A model generated the notes under the pieces. The model saw only the letters and a list, made by a program, of their open reading frames with translations, did not search any database and was not told the DNA's origin. The position numbers and the translations under genes were made by a program. Shown piece by piece: positions 1 through 7,232 of a stretch of DNA of 25,257 bases (its first letter is position 1; every line of letters starts with the position of its first letter). The DNA is from a virus: IMG/VR virus record IMGVR_UViG_3300042883_001123, positions 1 to 25,257 of that record; one strand, 5' to 3'.

Positions 1-233
1 ACTGAAGATTGACCTGATAACCAGTCGTTGGTTAGAGGTTTACCGTCAGCATTAAGTAGATTTTCCTTTGACCAGTCGCTAAGTTCTTTTTCGGGGTTAA
101 CAAAAACATTGAATCTTTCAATGACTTTCCCACCCTTCATTTTTACTGCACCAATCTGAACAGGCCTATCGTCCGTAGGACTAAAACCCGTTGTCTCGTA
201 GTCAAAGAAGATGACTTCTTGTTCGTTGTATCT
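1..233 (-). other. DnaQ-like 3'-5' exonuclease domain at C-terminal part of P1 (partial)
   Basis: Residues about 1750-1826 of P1 read FFDYETTGFSPTDDRPVQIG, the Exo I motif of DEDD exonucleases (D1760-x-E1762, then TTG), followed by the usual strand pattern VKMKGGKVIERFNVFVNP. This is the signature of the DNA polymerase III epsilon family, which removes nucleotides from DNA or RNA 3' ends. It starts about 45 residues after the last RLSSG motif (R1704), so cleavage there would free it as a separate enzyme. The Exo II and Exo III motifs lie beyond the left edge, so activity cannot be judged. Confidence 0.75.
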
Positions 234-3200
234 GTCGAGCATTTCCTGGTATGACTGAACACCACGGAATATGTCAATAAACTTCCCAGTCATTGGACCG
301 TTGTCCGGGTCTCTTGGTCTACTTGGTTTCTTCGGCCTGTCCTTCTTTGGAGCCCCACCACTGCTCAGACGGGTGCGGGTTACACTTGCGCCCTCCATGA
401 TGCGTTCACGGCCGGCATCCGAACCAGAAACTCTTCTATCTAGTCTTCTTCCGCTAGAGAATGGGTCAACAGGAGCATCGGCGGGGTCAAAATCCCCAAA
501 TGGAACATCATCCGAAGCAGAAGGAAGACTTCCTGCATCGTCTCTTTCGCGAAGCTTCCTAAGCCTCTCACGCCCACGCTCGGCCATATTGCGAGCGCCT
601 TCCCCAACTGCTTCACGGGCCCTCCCAGCGGCGTCTCCTGCTGCTTCACGGGCTCTTTCAAGGCGGTCTCTGTTCTCTGGCGTATCAAGGGCATCCGTTG
701 TCGCTCTTGCTGCTCTCCCAACGCCACGCTTTAGCGGTTCTGGAAGTCCGTCCGGTGCAATCTTGTCCAGCTTGGAGAGAATAGACTTTGCCTGTTCGTC
801 TGTTATTTTTCCGCGGTCAATGAGTTCCTGAACAGTTCTTTCTGCAATGTCCCTGCTCCCTCTTCTTCCGAGGTCTATAGCCAGGCGCGTCAAAGCTGCC
901 TCTGGGCCAAATTTAAGAGCAGAGACAGTACCAAGAAACATCTCTGCAATTTCTTTTGAATCTTCGTCCTTGCCAATGCGCTCCGAAATCATTTCAATTG
1001 CGCGCTCTTTGGCGCGAGCCTTAATTCCTTTTTTAACCAAACCGGAAGACAGACGCTCAGTATCAAAAGAACCTTCTCTGCCGTATCTACCACTGACGGC
1101 AAACTTGTCAAGCTCGTCTTGTCTCATTCTGACTCGTGGTCGTGCATCAAAGCTTTCGTGAAGATTCTTTGCAGACTCTGCTACAAGTTTATAAATCTCT
1201 TCGTCTGAAGAGTTCTTGATAAAGTCAGCAAGCACTGGGTCAATATGTGTGAGGTCAAGACCAAGAGAGTCGCCGGCTCCAGGAACATTGTCAAACATTT
1301 CACGGAGTGACGTCATTACTTCTGACTGCATCTCAGCCATCTGTGTGATTCTTTCTTCGCGTGTCTGTGGAGGTCCGTATATTTCGTTAAAACCGTCATT
1401 ATTTGATGGCTCAAGAAGGCGGGCAAGTTGCTCATTACTTGAAGGCATCTGCCCCCATTTGGCACCAGAAGAGAGCCTGTCATTACCCCTACTGCGCATT
1501 TCTTCCATTCTCCATCTGCGCTCGTCTGGACTTAAATCGTCGTCGAAGTCGCCAGTCCCTATGTCGTCATCATTGGTAGCAAAACGACGTGGGGTAGCAC
1601 GACGTGGTGGTCGCGGTGATGAGTCGGGGGTAAATCCAGCGCCAGACGCGGCGGTATCTGCTGTTGTGGTAAATCTTTCTTCCTCAATTGGGGAGTTCTT
1701 CCTTGGGTCAAACATTCCTTGTTTGCGACGCTCGGCAATTCTTCTATCAACAATTTTGCTGACTTTTTTCTGAAGACCCTCTCTGTAGGCACGGTCTCCA
1801 TCGCCGACGCTGTAACCAATCTGCCCTACTGCTTCCCTGAGTATTTCTTCTGTTCCTTTTTGCTCGCCAACCTCAAGAATAACCGTTCCGTCTTCACGAA
1901 TCTCAACCAAGTGAAACTTGGATGGCGGAATCATCATCTTCTGTTCTCCGTTATCGGATTCAGAATAATACGACCAGTCTGGGAGTAAAGCCCTACTACC
2001 TTCAGGCACGCGAATTATTATCTTCTTGCCGTCCGAGAAGTCAGTCTTGTCGGTTACTAGGGTTCCTGTTCCAATTCCGCCAGAACCGACTGGCATGCCG
2101 CCGTTGAGTAATTCTTCAACATACTTTGCGGCGTCGTCATCGCTGTCTATGTACATTTCTACAGTTTGAGACAATGAGGATTTGTCCATTAGTTCAATAA
2201 GCGGGATATAGAAGTTTTCTATCTGCTCTTCAATCGAAGCCTCGTGCTGGTTTAAGCCATCCGGCAAGATTCCGTTTTTCCTAAGGCGTGTATTTCTTCT
2301 CTGTATTGCCCTAGCTGCTGCCATTCCTTCGTCGTGACCAATCATCATGTTGATTGCATCTGTGTCGCCACTGCCCATCTCTACAAAGGCAACTTTTTCG
2401 GCTGTCGTTGCACCCTCCATAAGGCGGGCTCTTTCTTCTGTGGCAAAAGTATGTGCGCCGTTCTTGCCTTTGTGGCTTGTGAACTTCTTTGGTTTTACGC
2501 GCGTTTTCTTTTCTTTTTCGGCAACGGTTTTTGGTTTGCGAATTTCTTTGAACTTTGAATTAAATTCTTTACGTGCATCTTCTTTAGAGACCGAATCTGG
2601 CCCTTCGGTTCTTCTCTTTACGTACTCGTCGCGATACATGTCGCGCATTTCTTTTCTGCGAATACGTTCTGGTCCGTCTACACCTTCTCCGGTGGCAAGT
2701 TCTTCCCAGTCTGAATAGTGTTGAACAAGTTCTACCAAATCCATGTCTTTGGCACGCTCTGTAGCACCTTCCATGAATTCGCGATATCTGCGCTCTTCTA
2801 TTTTTTCTGGAGAAAGGGTTCCTCTTGACTCGCGCTTTTCATCAATCATTTTCTGAAGTTTTTCCATTGCTTCAGGGCTTCTTCTAACGGTAAATCTTTT
2901 TACCCATTCGTCAGCAACGGCTTTTGTTTGTGAATCCAGAGTGTCTCTATCCATAACGCTCATCCAGCTTGGCTCTTCGCCAGCATCGTCGGCTGCATCA
3001 AGAAGTTCACTAAGAGCATCAGAAGACTCTGTTGAAGAAGCAAGGAAATCAATCATTTCCTCTTCCGTCATTGTTTTGGCAGCTTCTTTTGTAGCTTTTA
3101 CTTCAGCCCGTTTTTCTTGAGCGTAAGCCTCTCTTGCGGCAGACATTCTTTCTTCCGAAGCTCGTCCGTCAGCATCAAAAAACTCTCCATCAGCCGAGCC

Positions 3201-5480
3201 TGCTTCTTCTGCAAGTCTTGCTGCTTCAGCTTCTGCCGCGTCTCTGTATTCAGCATCTCTTTCGCGTGCTTCTCTGGCTTCACGAACTCTTCTTGAGCCA
3301 TCAAGATGGTCCTCGTAGATTCTTCTTGTCAGAATGCTGTCAGAAACGTCTCTATCTATAGTTATTTTTCCAGACGCAATGTCGTCCATGTACTCAAGAG
3401 CAGCATCTACGTCGTCTCCAAAAACAAGACCAGAACTACGTAGTGCCCACAGCTCTGCACCTATTTCGGAAGCGCGCCTCTTGTCTCCATACCCAGCTTT
3501 AACATCGTCGATGTATCTACCGGCAAGAAAAGCTACGACGTCAGCCCTAGAGCGTAGATTGCTCAAAGTCTCAAGGTCTATCCCCATATAGTCTTCGTTA
3601 ATCATCAACGCCATTAAGTGACTAGCAGTTAATTCGTCAACGCTGTTTATCTCTATAGGTGTTTTGTCTTTTCTTGGAATTAACAGTGAGCCTCTAGCGT
3701 CAAGCTCGCGTTTCATGTGTTCAAATATTGCTGCAGCTTGTATTGAGTGTGCTATTTCATGCTTCATGTCGTGGCGGCCAAGTCCGCGACCGCCATCTAC
3801 CATTGCCATCATCTGTCCGGCGTGCGAGTTTGAGTTAACCAAAAAGTCTTTTACCGCCATCGCCCTTAAAGCGTCAGACTGTCCGCCTTCAGCCCATATT
3901 CTCAATCTTTCATCAGGAGAAAGATTTGGGAGCATTGAGTCCTGGAATGCCATTGAAGCAGGGATGTCAATATCTATTGAACCCACTGGTTTCCCAGTTC
4001 TGGGGTCTATGCCCGTAACTGCGTAGGAGGCCCTGTCCCTGCCTGTTGGCATCATCCTGATTACAGGTATTGATTTCATGTGCTCCGGGTTCTTAATCAC
4101 CTCGTCCAAGAAGGCTTCAAGGTGTGCGCGCTCAAGTTCCCTGTATCTCTGAACTTCTATTTTGAGAAGTATCTCTTTCTCTTCGTCCGTGCGAGCAATC
4201 CAATGGGCGTCCATGTTTTTTAGGCGAGCAACCATCATTGCTTCAACCTGAGCCGGGGTTGGCTTACCAAGTATGTCGGCTGTTATTACGCCAGATTCTC
4301 TGAGCTTTTTGAACGCTTCGTATAGGTGCTCGTTTGTTTCTTTGCTTGCATCACTTACATCTACGCCAAGCTTTGCGTACAGGTCCGCCATGCGAGCATC
4401 TTGGGCATCTAGTTCAGCGTGAACACGCTCTACTCCATTAACCATCCAGCGTTCGTTCTTCGCAACACCACCGGCTTCGCGGAACTTACGCCACTCACCG
4501 TGTTTCATTCGCGTTCCGTCTGCGTGATACCAGACGTTGTTGCCGAAGATTCCATTTTCCATATCGAAAAGGAAGTTTGCTATCCCTCTGGTAAAGCCAG
4601 AAGAACGCATTGGGTCGTTTTCTGGAACAAGTCTTTGAGCAAGATTGATTGCTTCAGAAATTATGTTTCCTGGAGTTGTTCCAAAACAATTAGAACCAGT
4701 CATGTCCGTGAACTGGTTTGCTGCCGGCGTACCCGGTGGGCAACGCATCTTGCCAAGTTCATCCATGATTACACCAAAGCGAGCAGCAGCCCGCCCAGCA
4801 ATACTTGCCCCAGGCATTCTTTGTTTCAGGGTTGAGCCAAGGCTCTTTTCCTGTATTTCGCCAGATTCCTCATCGGACATGTTTTCGTCTATTTCATTCG
4901 ACACATCCGGGTTGAGTTTAAAAGTTTTACCGAACCTCATTCGGTCAAATTCAACTTCCGTGTCTTCTATGGGCTCACCAGTACGAGTATTTATCTTGTA
5001 CTTAGACATTCTTATTTTTGGTTTTTGCTCCACCTGTTGAACAAACTGTTCAGGAGTAAACATCGGCTCTTTGTCAACGAAACCAAAGTTGGGAACTTTG
5101 TTAGATGATTGTCTTTCTTCTCTTGATGGAAAAAGCCTTAATACCTTGTCTGGACCCCACGTGGATTCAGGCATGTACCTGTAGCCCTCTTCGTCCTCGT
5201 CCATGCCGGGAACGCCGCCTTTGTTGACGCGCTTCTTCCCATCTGTATCGGGTGAACCATCCTGAGCGGATTGCCCAATAGATGCTGCAGAAGAAGAAAG
5301 CCCAGCCCCCATTGCCGCCTTGACAGCAAGGTCGGCATTAAGCACAGCCATTGAAGAGTTCTCAATAAGGCCGCGTCTGAAGTCAACAGCGGCGTCCACA
5401 AAACTCTTGCGGCCCGATATTGGGGTAAAAAATTCAGGTGATGTATAGACTCTTGTTTTAGTCTTAAACGTACCCGTCAT
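1..5480 (-). CDS. Giant polyvalent polyprotein P1 (zincin motif, RLSSG sites, DnaQ-like exonuclease), partial
   Basis: An open frame runs from an ATG at 5480 off the left edge: 1826 complete codons with no stop. It begins 17 bases after the upstream gene's stop, with an AAGGA element about 9 bases before the ATG. Visible parts in order are: an unannotated N-terminal region (1-240) with a Cys pair in a RCPPGTP...SNCFG stretch near 245-267; a mixed helical region; a HEIAH zinc-protease motif at 574-578; a very charged, probably coiled-coil stretch (about 720-805, Arg/Glu/Ala rich); a region near 1150-1200 weakly like ADP-ribosyltransferases; then R-L-S-S-G motifs at 1335, 1476 and 1704 and P-F-S-S-G at 1673; finally a DnaQ-type exonuclease start (D1760, E1762). 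I infer a virion-packaged multidomain cargo protein processed at the SSG motifs. The overall function is not established; the 3' end lies outside the window. Confidence 0.85.
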   Translation of the reverse strand, partial: MTGTFKTKTRVYTSPEFFTPISGRKSFVDAAVDFRRGLIENSSMAVLNADLAVKAAMGAGLSSSAASIGQSAQDGSPDTDGKKRVNKGGVPGMDEDEEGYRYMPESTWGPDKVLRLFPSREERQSSNKVPNFGFVDKEPMFTPEQFVQQVEQKPKIRMSKYKINTRTGEPIEDTEVEFDRMRFGKTFKLNPDVSNEIDENMSDEESGEIQEKSLGSTLKQRMPGASIAGRAAARFGVIMDELGKMRCPPGTPAANQFTDMTGSNCFGTTPGNIISEAINLAQRLVPENDPMRSSGFTRGIANFLFDMENGIFGNNVWYHADGTRMKHGEWRKFREAGGVAKNERWMVNGVERVHAELDAQDARMADLYAKLGVDVSDASKETNEHLYEAFKKLRESGVITADILGKPTPAQVEAMMVARLKNMDAHWIARTDEEKEILLKIEVQRYRELERAHLEAFLDEVIKNPEHMKSIPVIRMMPTGRDRASYAVTGIDPRTGKPVGSIDIDIPASMAFQDSMLPNLSPDERLRIWAEGGQSDALRAMAVKDFLVNSNSHAGQMMAMVDGGRGLGRHDMKHEIAHSIQAAAIFEHMKRELDARGSLLIPRKDKTPIEINSVDELTASHLMALMINEDYMGIDLETLSNLRSRADVVAFLAGRYIDDVKAGYGDKRRASEIGAELWALRSSGLVFGDDVDAALEYMDDIASGKITIDRDVSDSILTRRIYEDHLDGSRRVREAREARERDAEYRDAAEAEAARLAEEAGSADGEFFDADGRASEERMSAAREAYAQEKRAEVKATKEAAKTMTEEEMIDFLASSTESSDALSELLDAADDAGEEPSWMSVMDRDTLDSQTKAVADEWVKRFTVRRSPEAMEKLQKMIDEKRESRGTLSPEKIEERRYREFMEGATERAKDMDLVELVQHYSDWEELATGEGVDGPERIRRKEMRDMYRDEYVKRRTEGPDSVSKEDARKEFNSKFKEIRKPKTVAEKEKKTRVKPKKFTSHKGKNGAHTFATEERARLMEGATTAEKVAFVEMGSGDTDAINMMIGHDEGMAAARAIQRRNTRLRKNGILPDGLNQHEASIEEQIENFYIPLIELMDKSSLSQTVEMYIDSDDDAAKYVEELLNGGMPVGSGGIGTGTLVTDKTDFSDGKKIIIRVPEGSRALLPDWSYYSESDNGEQKMMIPPSKFHLVEIREDGTVILEVGEQKGTEEILREAVGQIGYSVGDGDRAYREGLQKKVSKIVDRRIAERRKQGMFDPRKNSPIEEERFTTTADTAASGAGFTPDSSPRPPRRATPRRFATNDDDIGTGDFDDDLSPDERRWRMEEMRSRGNDRLSSGAKWGQMPSSNEQLARLLEPSNNDGFNEIYGPPQTREERITQMAEMQSEVMTSLREMFDNVPGAGDSLGLDLTHIDPVLADFIKNSSDEEIYKLVAESAKNLHESFDARPRVRMRQDELDKFAVSGRYGREGSFDTERLSSGLVKKGIKARAKERAIEMISERIGKDEDSKEIAEMFLGTVSALKFGPEAALTRLAIDLGRRGSRDIAERTVQELIDRGKITDEQAKSILSKLDKIAPDGLPEPLKRGVGRAARATTDALDTPENRDRLERAREAAGDAAGRAREAVGEGARNMAERGRERLRKLRERDDAGSLPSASDDVPFGDFDPADAPVDPFSSGRRLDRRVSGSDAGRERIMEGASVTRTRLSSGGAPKKDRPKKPSRPRDPDNGPMTGKFIDIFRGVQSYQEMLDRYNEQEVIFFDYETTGFSPTDDRPVQIGAVKMKGGKVIERFNVFVNPEKELSDWSKENLLNADGKPLTNDWLSGQSS
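357..1478 (-). repeat. R-L-S-S-G motif set in P1 (putative protease sites)
   Basis: Four in-frame copies of the pentapeptide: RLSSG at bases 1464-1478 (R1335), 1041-1055 (R1476) and 357-371 (R1704), and PFSSG at 450-464 (P1673). Codon choice differs between copies (AGG CTC TCT TCT GGT against CGT CTG AGC AGT GGT), so the amino acids rather than the DNA are conserved. They delimit segments of about 141, 197 and 31 residues plus the exonuclease tail. Two related R-S-S-G strings occur earlier (R292, R681) and may be unrelated. Confidence 0.7.
3621..4043 (-). other. Zincin-like metallopeptidase motif region in P1
   Basis: Around residue 574 P1 reads GRHDMKHEIAHSIQAAAIFE, a HExxH zinc-binding helix (H574, E575, H578) with the hydrophobic context typical of zincins. 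A possible downstream acidic ligand lies in VDELTASHLMAL about 45 residues later. Zincin domains are a known component of phage polyvalent proteins and have been proposed to process them or to attack host proteins. The domain boundaries given are rough. No family can be named from the sequence alone. Confidence 0.55.
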
Positions 5481-5497
5481 GTCGGGTCGTCCTTGCT

Positions 5498-7144
5498 CTA
5501 GTTGATTTCTGTTTCGGCTTGAAGCAGTTCAAACTCAATCAGCGAAGCCATGAGACCTGCGTCCACGGTGTCACTCTTCTTTTCTGTTCCGCCACCCATG
5601 ACCCAGTTAGACGGAATGAGGCTTTCTTTGCCCATGTCCTTTGCCCGTTTCATAATGTGACGCTTTGCAGCCTCTTTGTCTTTTGCACGACCATAAGCCT
5701 GAATTGCATTACGCAAGTCTGATTCGCTCTTAATAGGGAAAGAACCGTCGGCCATCGCAGTGCCTTCTTTCGACATTGAGTTGCGTTGGTCGTCAGTAAA
5801 AGCGCGCTTCAGTGCAATTTCTGCAGCCTCTGCTTCAATCTCTTCTGCTTCGTCCATTTCGTACTTGTCGTATCCAAGAACTTCACCATCAAGAGAAACA
5901 AAGACGTCGTAAGACTTTCCGTCAAAGCCGTCAATTTCTACTGCGTAGGAATCGATTCCTTCAAACGAGTCTGGCTCAACACCAATGACATGGCCATCGA
6001 TTGACTTGACTGCAATTTCTGCTGCTTCGTGGAACTGAATCATTTCAATTCCACCCTGTGCTGACTTCTGCTCAAATACTGAGTTGTCAAGCTTGTGGAA
6101 TCCCTGTACTTCGGCGGTTGTTCCGTCAATGAATACTTCATTTACAGAGCCACTTTTTGTCTGCACATCGATAACGTACATGTCAGCTTTCGCCGAGTAA
6201 CCAGAGTCAAGAACTTTTCCGTCAAACATTTGCTCAGCAATGCCTTCAACATGGAGTAGTCCAGGAAGGCCCTTTTCAGCGATGCATCCACCTGGGCAGT
6301 CATCACAAACAGAAGAGCCACCTGGGTAAGCTTTTCTTTCAATTGCGCAAAGATATCCACGAGTGCCAAAGTCTTCCGACTTCATCCCCATTGACTGAAT
6401 GCGCTTCTTGCGCATTTTTTCAAGCATCATTTGCTTTTCGGCTTCTTCGTCGTCAGGCATGTCCTCGGACATTTCGTCCTCGGCCATTTCTTTTCCTTTA
6501 AATCCGTTTGAAGTTGAAGCAAGACCGCGAGCCTTGCGCTTCTTGTTGATTGTCGCTAGAAGTTCTTTTTCTTCTTCGGTCATGTCTTCTTCCCCGTCTT
6601 CGCCTTCCTCGTCTTCATCATCTTCAATTTCGATGCTCATTCCCTTGAAACCGTTTGTTGTTGCCGCAAGACCGCGGGCCTTACGCTTCTTATTGACCTG
6701 CGCGAGAAAAGCCTTCTCTTCTTCATCAAGAGATTCGTCATCTTCGAGCATGTCTTCGTCTGGCATTGCGTCCATACCCTTGGTAGCTTTCTTGCGCTTC
6801 TTGAGAAGCATCTGAAGGAGACCTTTTTCTTCTTCGGTTAGGTCTTCGTCTTCTTCTTCTGGCGCTTCAAGCTGTTCTGGCTCCATGCCGGCATCTTCCA
6901 TCGCAACAGGTTCTGCTGGACGAGGAGCAGGTGTTGCTCTATCTTCGTCGTCCATTTCCTCTTTTTCTGTATCTTCTGCGTCATCCACGGGCACCATCTT
7001 CATCTGAACCGGCATAGCTCCGCACTTCCCACACACTTTTGCGCCAGGAGTAAATCCGCATGCGGAAACATCTGCGCCCTTTGCGCACTTCAGAACTTCG
7101 CCCTCAGTGCTAACGCTAAGGCTATTGTTCATTTCATCGTTCAT
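5498..7144 (-). CDS. Acidic repeat protein with two Cys clusters and PepSY-like domains
   Basis: 548 residues from an ATG at 7144 with AGGAG about 9 bases upstream. Residues 20-41 hold C20, C29 and CGKC (38-41), a possible zinc ribbon. Residues 55-240 are extremely acidic and contain three related units (about 103-123, 139-168, 188-217) of the form EEEKxxLxxxNKKRKARGLAxTxNGFKG; the second and third are nearly identical. A second Cys cluster (C266, CDDC 280-283, C287) precedes two PepSY-like alpha/beta units (about 300-350 and 372-428; YAVEIDGFDGKSYDVFVSLDG). The C-terminal part (446-515) has the pattern DGSFPI...DLRNAI.AYGRAK...IPSNW, which I recognise from phage head-region proteins. It sits between two polyproteins in the head operon, so a scaffold, decoration or packaged role is plausible. 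No enzymatic function is evident. Confidence 0.85.
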   Translation of the reverse strand: MNDEMNNSLSVSTEGEVLKCAKGADVSACGFTPGAKVCGKCGAMPVQMKMVPVDDAEDTEKEEMDDEDRATPAPRPAEPVAMEDAGMEPEQLEAPEEEDEDLTEEEKGLLQMLLKKRKKATKGMDAMPDEDMLEDDESLDEEEKAFLAQVNKKRKARGLAATTNGFKGMSIEIEDDEDEEGEDGEEDMTEEEKELLATINKKRKARGLASTSNGFKGKEMAEDEMSEDMPDDEEAEKQMMLEKMRKKRIQSMGMKSEDFGTRGYLCAIERKAYPGGSSVCDDCPGGCIAEKGLPGLLHVEGIAEQMFDGKVLDSGYSAKADMYVIDVQTKSGSVNEVFIDGTTAEVQGFHKLDNSVFEQKSAQGGIEMIQFHEAAEIAVKSIDGHVIGVEPDSFEGIDSYAVEIDGFDGKSYDVFVSLDGEVLGYDKYEMDEAEEIEAEAAEIALKRAFTDDQRNSMSKEGTAMADGSFPIKSESDLRNAIQAYGRAKDKEAAKRHIMKRAKDMGKESLIPSNWVMGGGTEKKSDTVDAGLMASLIEFELLQAETEIN

Positions 7145-7151
7145 ACTAGAT

Positions 7152-7206
7152 GACTCCTAATTCGTAAGTACCGTAAAATTATACTCTAAACGTATCATTT
7201 GAGTAA
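7152..7206 (-). promoter_or_regulatory. Sigma70-like promoter and RBS for the 548-residue protein gene
   Basis: On the minus strand TTACTC (7206-7201) is followed by a 17-base spacer and a perfect TATAAT (7183-7178). An AGGAG ribosome-binding site (about 7156-7152) lies before the ATG at 7144. The expected start site near 7171 gives a leader of about 27 bases. It would let this gene and P1 be transcribed separately from portal-P2. Confidence 0.6.
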
Positions 7207-7232
7207 GTATCGCGGTGTATGTGTGTTGATTG

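Noticed and set aside
3429-4610. R-S-S-G strings at P1 residues 292 and 681 as additional sites
   Set aside because: They lack the residue between R and SSG that every canonical copy has and fall inside apparently continuous regions; kept apart from the main set.
271-5040. Series of plus-strand frames (for example 271-831, 1216-1773, 4645-5040)
   Set aside because: All lie opposite the continuous minus-strand frame P1, whose motifs keep one reading frame from 5480 to the left edge; the plus-strand frames lack start signals and recognisable motifs.
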